The position numbers and the translations under genes were made by a program. From positions 1-57,205 of the forward strand of contig JACZJV010000126.1 in NCBI GenBank assembly GCA_014860355.1: a stretch of DNA of 57,205 nt, read 5' to 3'. The DNA comes from Burkholderiales bacterium (lineage in GTDB: Bacteria; Pseudomonadota; Gammaproteobacteria; Burkholderiales; SG8-39). Numbering within the stretch: the stretch's first letter is position 1; each line of letters begins with the position of its first letter. The notes beneath the pieces are model-generated. The model was not told the DNA's origin. It searched no databases and worked only from the letters and a program-made list of their open reading frames with translations. Positions 9,143 to 17,455 of this stretch are shown in pieces.

Positions 9143-10852
9143 TCAACTCACCAGACTCTCGCCCGGTTTCACGCGCGTAAATTCCACCGCTACACGGCTG
9201 ACGCTGAAACCCTCGCCCGCGGCCTGCACCAGGCTGTAGGTCGAGCTCGCCAGATCGCCTGCATCGGGAAAATCCTCGCGATAGTGCGCGCCGCGCGAAT
9301 TCTCGCGCACCAGGGCCGCCTCGCAGACGGCGCGGCTGACCAGAATCAGGTTATTGAGATTCATCCAGTCGTGCCAGGCGAGGTTGTAGCGCAGATCAGT
9401 CGCATCCACGCCGATCGCTTCGAGGCGCGCCTGCAGTGCGGAGAGCGCGCCGCGCGCGCGCGCAAGACCCCGGGCGTCGCGCACTATGCCGACGTCGTCC
9501 CACATCAATTCGTACAGCGCCTGGCGCACGCCTTCGAGGTCGCCGGCGGGTCTGGCGAGCGGCGCGCGGCAAGCCGCCACGACCGCGGCGATTTCTTCGC
9601 AATCGGCTTCGTGCAGCGCGCCCTGCGCTCGCACCCAGGCCGCCATTTCCTCTCCGGCCACGCCGCCATAGACCGTGGAGTTGGCAACGCCGTTGCCGCC
9701 GAGGCGGTTGGCCCCGTGCACCCCGCCGGTATCCTCGCCAGCGGCGAACAGGCCGGGCAGCGCGGTGGAGCAGTCTGGCCTGAACGCAACCCCGCCCATC
9801 ATGTAGTGCGCGGTCGGCACCACTTCGACCAGGCCGCCGGCGAGATCGAAACCGCTGTCGGCGCAGCGATCGACCATGCCCTTGAACTGCCTGGCCACGT
9901 TCTGCGGCCCCAGGTGCGCCATGCTGATATGCACGCCGCCGTTGGGCGTGGTGCGGCCCGCGCGCATTTCGGCGTAGATCGAGCGCGACACGATGTCGCG
10001 CGTGGCGCGCTCCAGCCTGTCGTCGTAGTTGCCCATGAAGCGCTGGCCCTCGCCGTTCAGGAGGTAGCCGCCTGAGCCGCGCAGCCCCTCTTCCAGCACC
10101 GTGCCGGTCATGCGTGTGTGCGTGCCAGCGAGCAGGCCCGTGGGATGGAACTGCACCATTTCCATGTCGCGCAGGCGCAGTCCGGCGCGCAGGGCCATGG
10201 CGAGGCCGTCGCAGCTTTTGTCGCCCGAGGGCGTGTGGTATTTGTACATGGTCGGGCCGCCGCCGGTGGCAAGCAGCACGGCTTTGGCGCGAACGAAACT
10301 GAATTCGCCGCTGCGCATGTCTATCATCAGCACGCCTGCGAGCGTGCCGCCGTTCTTCGCCTTGATCAAGGCCACCGCGCGATGCTCTTCCAGTCGCGCG
10401 ATGTTGCGCGCCCATACCTGCTCGGCCAGGCGGTTGATGATTTCGATGCCGGTGAGATCACCCTTGTGCACGGTGCGATCGAAGGTTTGCCCGGCGAAGG
10501 CTTTCTGGTGGATGCTGCCGTCCGGGTTCCGGTCGAAAAAACAGCCCAGCTCATTCTCCAGTTCGTGGACGCGTTCCACCGCCAGGGTCACCAGCTTCCA
10601 GGCGAGATCCTGGTCGGGCAGCCACTTGCCGCCCTCTATGGTGTCCATGAAGTGGCGCTCCACCGAGTCGCCGGCGGCGAGCGCGACGTTGTAGCCGCCC
10701 TGTACCATGCGCGTGCAGCCGCACTTGCCCAGCAGGCCCTTGACCGCGATGGTGATGGAAAGCTCGGGCGCCACCTGGTGCGCGTGCAGCGCGGCGAACA
10801 GTCCGGCGCCGCCCGAGCCGAGTATCAGAATGTCAGTGCTGAGCTCACGCAT
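9143..10852 (-). CDS. FAD-dependent fumarate reductase/succinate dehydrogenase-type flavoprotein
   Basis: This is a 569-residue flavoprotein of the SdhA/FrdA/NadB family. The dinucleotide fold is ILILGSGGAGLFAALHA at the N-terminus. Substrate-site residues of fumarate reductases are kept: MVQFHPTGL, EEGLRGSGGYLLNGEGQRFM, VVPTAHYMMGG and GANRLGGNGV. The His that carries covalent FAD in SdhA (SHT-x-x-x-QGG) is Cys here (GCTRMVQGGYNVAL), so FAD is probably bound non-covalently. No iron-sulfur or membrane-anchor subunit is next to it. It follows the TRAP permease gene by 21 bp, so the imported compound may be its substrate or product, or a related acid. This is an oxidoreductase of unknown substrate. 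Confidence 0.85.
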   Translation of the reverse strand: MRELSTDILILGSGGAGLFAALHAHQVAPELSITIAVKGLLGKCGCTRMVQGGYNVALAAGDSVERHFMDTIEGGKWLPDQDLAWKLVTLAVERVHELENELGCFFDRNPDGSIHQKAFAGQTFDRTVHKGDLTGIEIINRLAEQVWARNIARLEEHRAVALIKAKNGGTLAGVLMIDMRSGEFSFVRAKAVLLATGGGPTMYKYHTPSGDKSCDGLAMALRAGLRLRDMEMVQFHPTGLLAGTHTRMTGTVLEEGLRGSGGYLLNGEGQRFMGNYDDRLERATRDIVSRSIYAEMRAGRTTPNGGVHISMAHLGPQNVARQFKGMVDRCADSGFDLAGGLVEVVPTAHYMMGGVAFRPDCSTALPGLFAAGEDTGGVHGANRLGGNGVANSTVYGGVAGEEMAAWVRAQGALHEADCEEIAAVVAACRAPLARPAGDLEGVRQALYELMWDDVGIVRDARGLARARGALSALQARLEAIGVDATDLRYNLAWHDWMNLNNLILVSRAVCEAALVRENSRGAHYREDFPDAGDLASSTYSLVQAAGEGFSVSRVAVEFTRVKPGESLVS

Positions 10853-10873
10853 GACGCATGTATACGCCTGCGC

Positions 10874-12913
10874 TCAGACAGGCGCAACCGGCGTCGAATT
10901 GCGTCGGAAGAACTGCAGCGCGAGCGCCGCCAGCACGAAGCCGAATCCGATCATGTCGGCGATACTCGTAGGGTAGACCAGCGCAAATCCGGCGACGATC
11001 AACATCCAGCGCTCGAGCAGGTTGGTCTTGATCAGCGCCCAACCCTGGAAGCCGGCGGCCAGCGCGGCGATGCCCACGGCCGCGGTCAGCGTGACTTCGG
11101 CGATAGCCCACCAGTTGGCCGAGGCGAGCGCCTTGGTCGAGCCCATCAGCAGCAGGCCCTGGCCGCTGGGGTCGAGCACGAACATGAAGGGCACCAGAAA
11201 CGCGGGCACGGTGTACTTCCAGCACTGCAGCGTGGTCTTGTACGGGTCGCCGCCGGTGATCGCGGCGGCCGCGAACGGTGACAGCGCCGTCGGCGGCGAG
11301 ACTTCGGACAGCACCGCGTAATAGAAGATGAACATGTGCGCGGCGAAGTCCGGCACGCCGAGCTTGATCAGCGCCGGCGCAGCGATTACCGCGCAGATGA
11401 TGTAGGAGGCGGTCACCGGCACTGCAAGGCCGACGATCCACACCACCAGCGAGGTATACACCGCGGTCATCAGGAGCGAGCCGCCGGCCAGATCGATCAC
11501 GATCGAACTGAACTTGAGCCCGAGCCCGGTGAGCGTCACCACGCCGACGATGATCCCGGCGCCGGCGCAGGTGGCGGCGACGTTCAACACGCCGATCGAG
11601 CCGCCTTCCATCGCCTTGACGAAAGGTGACTTGAAAATCAGCGGGAGCAGCGCACCCTTGCGGCGGAACAGGTCGTAGGAAATGAGCGCGGTGTCGCTGC
11701 GCAGGAAGCTGGTGAGAAAGGACACTACAGTGGCCCAGAACACCGACAACACCGGCGAAAAGCCGTACAGCATGAAGGCGACGATCGAAATCAGCGACAG
11801 GAAGTGATACCAGTAGTGGCGCGTGAGGTGCCACACGGTGTCGACCTTCTGGATCAGCAGCTCGTGCATGTGAAACTTGCGCGCGTCGATTTCCACCATC
11901 AGGAAGAGCGCGAGGTAGAACAGGATGGTCGGAATGCAGGCCATCAGCAGCACGTCGAGATAGGAGATCTTGAGGAATTCGGCAATGAGGAAAGCCGCGG
12001 CGCCCAGCACCGGCGGCGAGATGATCGCGCCCAGGCCGCCCGCGGCGAGCAGGCCGCCCGCTGCGTTCTTCTCGTAGCCCGCCTTGGCCAGCATCGGATA
12101 GGCGACCGCGCCCAGGGTCACTGTGGTCGCGACGCCCGATCCCGAGGGCCCGCCGAGCAGGAACGAGGCGAGCACCACCGTGCGCCCGGCGCCGGTGGGC
12201 TTGCCGCCCATCGCCGAGAAGGAAAAGTCGATGTAGAACTTGCCCGCGCCCGAATACTGCAGGAAGGCGCCGAAGATGGTGAACAGGATGATGAGCGAGG
12301 ACGATACATCCACGGCCACGCCGTAGATCCCCTCCAGGGTCATGTACATATGCCCGATCAGGCGGCCGACTTCGTAGCCTTTGTGCGTCCACGGGTGCGG
12401 CAGGTAGGCGCCGAACAGGGCGTAGACTATGAACGCGCTGGTGATCACGGGCATGATCCAGCCGTTGGTGCGGCGCATGACCTCCATCACCATCAGGATC
12501 AGGGCGACGCCGAAGAAAATGTCCCAGCTGTTGGGCGAAGTGTTGCGGTCGGTGAAGTCGTCCCCGCCCTGGATCAGGTATACAGCAACGGCAACCGACA
12601 GCAGCGCAAGCATCCAGTCCCACCACATGATGCGGTGGCGGTAGCGCTGCGCCACCGGAAACACCAGAAAGCCGAGAAACAGCACCCAGGCGACGTGCAC
12701 CGGACGCAGCGTCTGCGTCGCGAGGATGCCGTAGGCGGTGTACAGGTGGAACGCGGACATCGCCACCGCGGTGAAGGTCACGAAGGCCGCGAGCCAGCCG
12801 GAGAGCTTGTTGGCTGCGCCCTCTTCCTCCTCGATGAATTCCTCGGCCTTGCGCAGCGCTTCGTCGCTGATGACGGGCTCGAGGTCGTCCTCCGGCTTGT
12901 TCTGCTCGCTCAT
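10874..12913 (-). CDS. TRAP transporter fused permease (4TM/12TM, DctQM type)
   Basis: This is a 679-residue inner-membrane protein combining the small (DctQ) and large (DctM) permease subunits of a TRAP transporter, the form that works with TAXI-type binding proteins. After a charged cytoplasmic N-terminus (DDLEPVISDEALRKAEEFIE) come DctQ-like helices up to about residue 115. The DctM domain follows, with conserved GPSGSGVATTVTLG and GAIISPPVLGAAAFLIAEF loops and the repeat ALSPFAAAAITGGDPYKTTL near the C-terminus. It uses an ion gradient to import an organic acid. It lies 91 bp after the binding-protein gene, with an intrinsic terminator in that gap, and 21 bp before the flavoprotein gene. 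Confidence 0.93.
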   Translation of the reverse strand: MSEQNKPEDDLEPVISDEALRKAEEFIEEEEGAANKLSGWLAAFVTFTAVAMSAFHLYTAYGILATQTLRPVHVAWVLFLGFLVFPVAQRYRHRIMWWDWMLALLSVAVAVYLIQGGDDFTDRNTSPNSWDIFFGVALILMVMEVMRRTNGWIMPVITSAFIVYALFGAYLPHPWTHKGYEVGRLIGHMYMTLEGIYGVAVDVSSSLIILFTIFGAFLQYSGAGKFYIDFSFSAMGGKPTGAGRTVVLASFLLGGPSGSGVATTVTLGAVAYPMLAKAGYEKNAAGGLLAAGGLGAIISPPVLGAAAFLIAEFLKISYLDVLLMACIPTILFYLALFLMVEIDARKFHMHELLIQKVDTVWHLTRHYWYHFLSLISIVAFMLYGFSPVLSVFWATVVSFLTSFLRSDTALISYDLFRRKGALLPLIFKSPFVKAMEGGSIGVLNVAATCAGAGIIVGVVTLTGLGLKFSSIVIDLAGGSLLMTAVYTSLVVWIVGLAVPVTASYIICAVIAAPALIKLGVPDFAAHMFIFYYAVLSEVSPPTALSPFAAAAITGGDPYKTTLQCWKYTVPAFLVPFMFVLDPSGQGLLLMGSTKALASANWWAIAEVTLTAAVGIAALAAGFQGWALIKTNLLERWMLIVAGFALVYPTSIADMIGFGFVLAALALQFFRRNSTPVAPV

Positions 12914-12959
12914 GGCTGCGGCGCCTCAGATGCCGGACGGCTGCGCGCCCGGCTGGATG

Positions 12960-12986
12960 AAAAAAAACCCCGCCAAGCTGGCGGGG
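12960..12986 (-). terminator. Intrinsic terminator between the TAXI binding-protein and permease genes
   Basis: On the minus strand a perfect 7-bp stem (CCCCGCC/GGCGGGG, 5-nt loop) is followed by eight T residues. It starts 18 bp after the binding-protein stop and precedes the permease gene of the same operon. Partial termination here would make more binding protein than permease. Confidence 0.9.
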
Positions 12987-13004
12987 TCGGTCCGGACATG
13001 GGCC

Positions 13005-13970
13005 TTAGTTGAGCTTGATGCCCTGTTCGGCGAAGTACTTCACCGCGCCCGGGTGGAACGGGATGGGCGAGGCCGAGGCCTTCTGGTTCTCGAGCTTGAA
13101 GTTCGCCGCTTCCTTGTGCACATTGATCAGGTCCTGGCGCTTGTCGAATATGGTCTTGACGATGTTGTAGGCGGTCTTGTCGTCCATGCTCGCGTTGGCG
13201 ACCAGGATGTTCATCACCGTGGCCTGCTTGTTGTCGGCGTCCATGCCGCGATAGGTCGATTTCGGGATGGCGTCCTCGACATAGAGGTTGCCGTACTTCT
13301 TGTTCATCGCCGGCACCAGGTCGGCGTGGTCGATCATCCTGATCTTGGTGCCGGGCGTGTTGGCGAGGTCGGTCACGCCGGCGGTAGGCAGTCCGCCTAC
13401 CCAGAAGAAGGCGTCGATCTTGTTGTCCTTCATCGCGTTCACCGACTCGGCCACGCCCAGGCGCTCGCGCTTCATGTCCTTGTCCTTGTCCAGGCCGGCG
13501 GCTTCGATCACGCGAAAGGCCATCACCTCGGTGGCGCTGCCGGGCGATCCGGTGGATACGTGCTTGCCCTTCAGGTCGGTGATCTTGTTCACGCCGCGGC
13601 CCTCGACCGACACCACGTGCATGCGGTTCGGATAAAGGATCATCAGCGTGCGCACGGGAACCTTGTTGCCTGTGAACTTGCCTGAGCCGTTGTAGGCGTC
13701 CAGTGTCGCATCGACCATGGCCAATGCGATATAGGGCTTGCCGCTGCCGATCAGCTTGAGGTTGTCGACCGAGCCGCCGGTGACTTCGGCGGTGGCTTCC
13801 ATGCCGGGAACATACTTGGACAAGGCCGCGGCCATGCCGCCGCCCATGGGGTAATAGACTCCGCCGGTGCCGCCGGTGGCGATGGAAATATTGACCTTGT
13901 CCTGGGCCGCGAGCGGCGCGGACAGGCTGACCATCGCGGCGACGCCCAGTGCTAGCACGAACTTTTTCAT
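13005..13970 (-). CDS. TAXI family TRAP transporter solute-binding protein
   Basis: This is a 321-residue periplasmic binding protein. The signal peptide is MKKFVLALGVAAMVSLSAPL with cleavage near AAQ. The mature start KVNISIATGGTGGVYYPMGG is the diagnostic TAXI signature. Other family regions are AEVTGGSVDNLKLIGSGKP and KHVSTGSPGSATEVMAFRV. I chose the ATG at 13970 because GAGGAG lies 7 bp upstream and the signal peptide starts there; the longer frame adds six residues. It should capture the solute for the fused permease encoded next. The substrate is not predictable from sequence; dicarboxylates or amino acids are usual for the family. Confidence 0.93.
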   Translation of the reverse strand: MKKFVLALGVAAMVSLSAPLAAQDKVNISIATGGTGGVYYPMGGGMAAALSKYVPGMEATAEVTGGSVDNLKLIGSGKPYIALAMVDATLDAYNGSGKFTGNKVPVRTLMILYPNRMHVVSVEGRGVNKITDLKGKHVSTGSPGSATEVMAFRVIEAAGLDKDKDMKRERLGVAESVNAMKDNKIDAFFWVGGLPTAGVTDLANTPGTKIRMIDHADLVPAMNKKYGNLYVEDAIPKSTYRGMDADNKQATVMNILVANASMDDKTAYNIVKTIFDKRQDLINVHKEAANFKLENQKASASPIPFHPGAVKYFAEQGIKLN

Positions 13971-13999
13971 CTCGAACTCCTCATACACGGTTGATGTAA

Positions 14000-14049
14000 A
14001 TTGCGGAAAGCGGACCGCGGTTGGGTGAACCGCAATGTGGGCGATTATA
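14000..14049 (-). promoter_or_regulatory. -10 box and 5'-end competing hairpins of the TRAP operon leader
   Basis: TATAAT on the minus strand (14049-14044) lies 73 bp upstream of the TAXI gene start. Directly after the expected transcription start there are two mutually exclusive stems: 14030-14036 with 14000-14006 (ATTGCGG/CCGCAAT), and 14028-14033 with 14017-14022 (AACCGC/GCGGTT). A 5'-end hairpin could stabilise the mRNA or act as a switch. No clear -35 box is visible. Confidence 0.4.
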
Positions 14050-14195
14050 TATGAAGTTCACTGCGCATTCCGGAACCGGCTAGCGGCTATACTGCCGTTC
14101 TTTCGTTGGAATTCCTCCATCATGGGCGCTTTGAACCGGATTGTTTCTGCCGCATCGCTCCCGGCCGGCATCGCGACCGCGCCGCCTGAGCGTGC

Positions 14196-15377
14196 ATGAG
14201 AAGCGTAGTCCTGCCGCTGGCGATCACTCTCGCGGTGCAGGCGATCACATCGATGGCGATGATCGCACCCTCGGTGATGGCTCCGGTCGCAGCGACGGAG
14301 CTGGGTGTTTCAGCCCAGGCCATAGGCTGGTTCGTGGCGCTGGAATATCTGTTCGCCATGCTCACCGGACTCGCCTGCGGCGCGCTGATCGTCCGCTACG
14401 GTCCGGTGCGCGTGTGCCAGATTTCGGTATGCCTCGCCGCGGCAGGCCTGGTTGCCGGGACCGGCGCGGTGCTGCCCGTGGTGTTCGCCGCCGCAGCCCT
14501 GATCGGCTGCGGTTACGGCCTCGTGAATCCGGTGAGTTCGCACATACTCGCGCGCGCGGCACCGCCGCGCATGATGTCGCTGATTTTTTCGATCAAGCAG
14601 ACCGGCGTGCCCATCGGGGGCGCGCTCGCCGGCGTGCTGGTGCCGCCGCTGGTTCTGGCCTTCGGCTGGCGCTGGGGCGCGGTGGCGGTGGCGCTGCTAT
14701 GTCTTGCGGTTGCGCTCGCAATCCAGCCGGCGCGCGCCCCGGACGCGACTGCGAATCGCGGCGGCGGCAGCGGCTCCGCGCGGGAGTTTTTCGCCCCGCT
14801 GGGCCTGGTGCTCGCCAATCCGCCGGTGCTGGAACTGGCGGTCGTCTCGATGATATTCGGCTCCGCACAACTCGCGCTCATCGCCTACTTCGTTTCCTAT
14901 CTGAATCTCGAGCTGGGCTTCGGCCTGGTCGCCGCGGGCCTGATCTATTCCTCGGCGCATATGGCCGGTATCGTCGGACGCATCACCTGGGGGGCGGTGG
15001 CCGATCGCTGGCTGTCCCCGCGCAGCATGCTCGGACTACTGGGGGTGATGATGGCGCTCTCCGGCATGGGCGTGGCGGCTTTCAGCGCGCACTGGCCGCT
15101 GCCCGCAGTAATCGCGGTGAGCGCGCTGTTCGGCGCCTCCGCCGTAGGCTGGAACGGCGTATATCTGGCGGAGGTGGCGCGCCGCGCTCCCCCCGGTCGG
15201 GTGGGCGCAATCACCGGCGGCACGCAGTTTTTCACGTTCATCGGCGCGCTGGCTGCACCGCCCATTTTCGGCGTGGTCGTCGGGCTGGCCGGGAATTACG
15301 GCAAGGCGTATTTCATCTTTTGCCTGCTGCCGGCGCTCGCCGGCCTGCGCCTGCTGCTGAGCGCGCATCGGACCTGA
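14196..15377 (+). CDS. MFS transporter
   Basis: This is a 393-residue major facilitator with twelve predicted helices. After the second helix comes the usual loop (ALIVRYGPVRVCQ), and the second half has RITWGAVADRWLSPRS, the matching 2/3-type loop of the C-terminal bundle. Helix 1 starts LPLAITLAVQAITSMAMIAP. The substrate cannot be inferred. It begins 225 bp from the divergent TRAP operon and is followed two bases later by an alpha/beta hydrolase gene, so the two are cotranscribed. Confidence 0.88.
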   Translation: MRSVVLPLAITLAVQAITSMAMIAPSVMAPVAATELGVSAQAIGWFVALEYLFAMLTGLACGALIVRYGPVRVCQISVCLAAAGLVAGTGAVLPVVFAAAALIGCGYGLVNPVSSHILARAAPPRMMSLIFSIKQTGVPIGGALAGVLVPPLVLAFGWRWGAVAVALLCLAVALAIQPARAPDATANRGGGSGSAREFFAPLGLVLANPPVLELAVVSMIFGSAQLALIAYFVSYLNLELGFGLVAAGLIYSSAHMAGIVGRITWGAVADRWLSPRSMLGLLGVMMALSGMGVAAFSAHWPLPAVIAVSALFGASAVGWNGVYLAEVARRAPPGRVGAITGGTQFFTFIGALAAPPIFGVVVGLAGNYGKAYFIFCLLPALAGLRLLLSAHRT

Positions 15378-15379
15378 AT

Positions 15380-16057
15380 ATGGGGCCGGACAGGATCGAA
15401 CCCGCAGGCGCAGCCGTCATCCTGGTGCATGGGCTGTGGCTGGGCGCCTGGACCATGCAGGGCATGCGCCTGCGGCTTGCGCGCCGCGGCTATGCGGCCC
15501 ATACCTTTGCTTACCCCTCGTTGGCGCACAGCCTGGACGAACATGCGCGGCGGCTCGCAGCGCGCATCGACGAACTGCGCGAGCCGGTGATCCATCTGGT
15601 CGGCTACAGCCTGGGCGGCCTGGTGGTGCTGCGCTGCCTGCGCAACCACGGAGAGCGGCGCATCGGCCGCGTCGTGTTGATCGGCTCGCCGGTGCGCGCC
15701 TGCATGGCGGGGCGGCGCCTGGAGCAGTACGCCGCAGGCAAACGGCTGCTGGGCGCGAGCCGGGATATCTGGCGCAGCCTGCCCGAAGCGTTCCGGCCCA
15801 GCTGCGAACTGGGCGTGATCGCCGGCAGCCGACCCTGGGGCCTGGGTCGCATGCTGATGCGCCTGCCGGGCACAAACGACGGCGTGGTGCGGCTGGAAGA
15901 GACCGGGGCTGCGGGCATGTGCGACCGCGTCGTGCTGCCGCTCAGCCACAGCGGCATGCTTATTTCGGCACAGGCGGCGCGCCAGGTTGCGGCATTCCTC
16001 GAGCGCGGCGCCTTCGAGCGCGACGGACTCGGCCCGTCCGGACAGGGGGAGTATTGA
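15380..16057 (+). CDS. Alpha/beta-fold hydrolase (lipase/esterase-like)
   Basis: This is a 225-residue alpha/beta hydrolase. The oxyanion strand is VILVHGLWLGAWTM. The nucleophile elbow is LVGYSLGGLVVL (GYSLG, Ser as nucleophile). A downstream acidic position lies in LPGTNDGVVRLEET and the catalytic His in LPLSHSGMLIS. There is no signal peptide, so it is cytoplasmic. I chose the ATG at 15380, three bases after the MFS stop, since the longer open frame upstream is a shadow of the MFS gene. The stop shares one base with the next start (TGATG). The substrate is unknown. Confidence 0.85.
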   Translation: MGPDRIEPAGAAVILVHGLWLGAWTMQGMRLRLARRGYAAHTFAYPSLAHSLDEHARRLAARIDELREPVIHLVGYSLGGLVVLRCLRNHGERRIGRVVLIGSPVRACMAGRRLEQYAAGKRLLGASRDIWRSLPEAFRPSCELGVIAGSRPWGLGRMLMRLPGTNDGVVRLEETGAAGMCDRVVLPLSHSGMLISAQAARQVAAFLERGAFERDGLGPSGQGEY

Positions 16058-17100
16058 TGCGCCTGCTGCTGCTGCTCGCCGCGCTCGCGCCCCTGCTCGG
16101 GGCTTGCGCTACCACGAGCTACTACTCGCAGGTGGTGCGCGGGCAACTGGACCTGCTGCGCCGTGCCACGCCCATAGAAGAGGAACTCGCGCGCGATACG
16201 GTACCGGATGCGCTCAAGGCCAAGCTGCGTTCGGTATTGGCGATCCGCGAGTTCGCCAGCCGCGAACTCGCGCTGCCCGATAACGGCAGCTACAGGAGCT
16301 ACGCCGACCTGGGTCGGCGCTATGTCTTGTGGAACGTGTTTGCCGCGGCGGAATTCTCGGTCGCGCCGCTCACGTCCTGCTTTCCCGTCGCCGGCTGTGT
16401 CAGCTACCGCGGTTACTTCAGCGAAGCGGACGCCGAGGCCGAAGGCGCCGCGCAGCGCGAACGCGGCTACGACGTCCATATCGGCGGCGTGCCGGCCTAC
16501 TCGACCCTGGGCTGGTTCGACGACCCGGTACTCAGTACCTTCATCCACTATCCCGAGGCCGAACTCGCGCGCCTCGTGTTCCACGAGCTCTCGCACCAGT
16601 TGCTCTATGTAAAGGACGACACGCGCTTCAACGAATCCTTTGCCGCGACGGTGGAACAGGCGGGCGTGGCGCGCTGGCTCGCGCAGGGCGAAAACGCTAG
16701 CCAGCGCGCCGGATACGAGCGCCTGCGCACAATCCGGCAGGAGTTCGTCGCGCTGTTGCTCAAGTACCGCGGAATGCTCGAACTCTATTACCGGCAGGAC
16801 CTGCCGCCGGAACAGATGCGCCTGGGCAAGGCGCAGCGCCTGGCCGAAATGGACGAGGAGTACCGCCGCTTGAAGGCCTCCTGGGGCGCTTACGCCGGCT
16901 ACGACCGCTGGTTCGCGGGCAAGCCCAACAACGCGACCCTGGCCTCGGTGGCGCTCTACACCGAGCTGGTCCCCGCGTTCACTGCGCTGCTCGAGCGCGA
17001 AGGCGGCGATTTGCCGCGCTTCTACACCGCGGTGCAAAAACTGGCCAAACTGCCCAAGGAAGAACGCGACGCGCGCTTGCGCTCCTTACTCAAAAACTGA
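16057..17100 (+). CDS. Putative zinc aminopeptidase lipoprotein
   Basis: This is a 347-residue protein with a lipoprotein signal: MRLLLLLAALAPLLGACATT, lipobox LGAC. A metallopeptidase motif HELSHQ (HExxH) occurs near residue 180, with a further Glu in RFNESFAATVEQ as a likely third ligand. It matches the family annotated as putative aminopeptidase (Pfam Aminopep, PF10023). The segment before the motif (CVSYRGYFSEADAEAEG) is well conserved in that family. Start and previous stop overlap as TGATG, which suggests coupling to the hydrolase gene. The true substrate is not known. Confidence 0.85.
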   Translation: MRLLLLLAALAPLLGACATTSYYSQVVRGQLDLLRRATPIEEELARDTVPDALKAKLRSVLAIREFASRELALPDNGSYRSYADLGRRYVLWNVFAAAEFSVAPLTSCFPVAGCVSYRGYFSEADAEAEGAAQRERGYDVHIGGVPAYSTLGWFDDPVLSTFIHYPEAELARLVFHELSHQLLYVKDDTRFNESFAATVEQAGVARWLAQGENASQRAGYERLRTIRQEFVALLLKYRGMLELYYRQDLPPEQMRLGKAQRLAEMDEEYRRLKASWGAYAGYDRWFAGKPNNATLASVALYTELVPAFTALLEREGGDLPRFYTAVQKLAKLPKEERDARLRSLLKN

Positions 17101-17147
17101 AGCGGAATGCGCTGGCTTGTACGGTGCGTTGCATTCGACGAAAAACC

Positions 17148-17370
17148 TTGCGCGCTGCGCCGCGAAGCAAGTCCTCCTGGGGGACGCGCGCCAACCGTGT
17201 TTTTGTGCGGATGAAAAGCGCATCCGCACAAAAACACGGCTACGGGTAAAAACAAAAGACGGTTCGGGGCTATACAAGATCGCCGATTGTGCGCGGATAT
17301 GCTTTTCATCCGCGCACAATCGGCGATCCGCGCGGACGGGTCGCCGTCCGCGCAAGCCCGGTCACTGCAG
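17148..17370 (-). repeat. Composite nested-hairpin element, copy 3 (inverted, with insertion in D)
   Basis: The orientation is opposite to copies 1 and 2. Reading on the minus strand: CTGCAG at 17370-17365; hairpin A at 17353-17345/17338-17330 (same arms); hairpin B at 17328-17308/17298-17278 (21-bp perfect, loop GAAAAGCAT); a 38-nt linker at 17277-17240. Hairpin C is at 17239-17221/17213-17195 (19-bp perfect, loop CGCTTTT). Hairpin D is at 17194-17148, with about 27 nt more between its arms than the other copies. It lies between the convergent ends of the peptidase and bdhA genes and fills most of that 355-bp gap. Confidence 0.85.
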
Positions 17371-17403
17371 TTCGATTATCGTCCTGGGTCGATTGATGTC
17401 AGC

Positions 17404-17427
17404 GCGCGGACGGCTATTCGTCCGCGC
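17404..17427. repeat. Solitary hairpin A of the composite element family
   Basis: Arms GCGCGGACG (17404-17412) and CGTCCGCGC (17419-17427) are identical to hairpin A of all three composite elements, with a 6-nt loop GCTATT. It stands alone 50 bp beyond copy 3, next to the bdhA stop. It may be a remnant of a second element or an independent unit. Confidence 0.7.
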
Positions 17428-17455
17428 CAGGTCTTGATCGCGGCGGGACGGACAA

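Noticed and set aside
14141-15379. Extension of the alpha/beta hydrolase into a 638-residue fusion
   Set aside because: The added part is an out-of-frame copy of the MFS gene and has no hydrolase or carrier motif.
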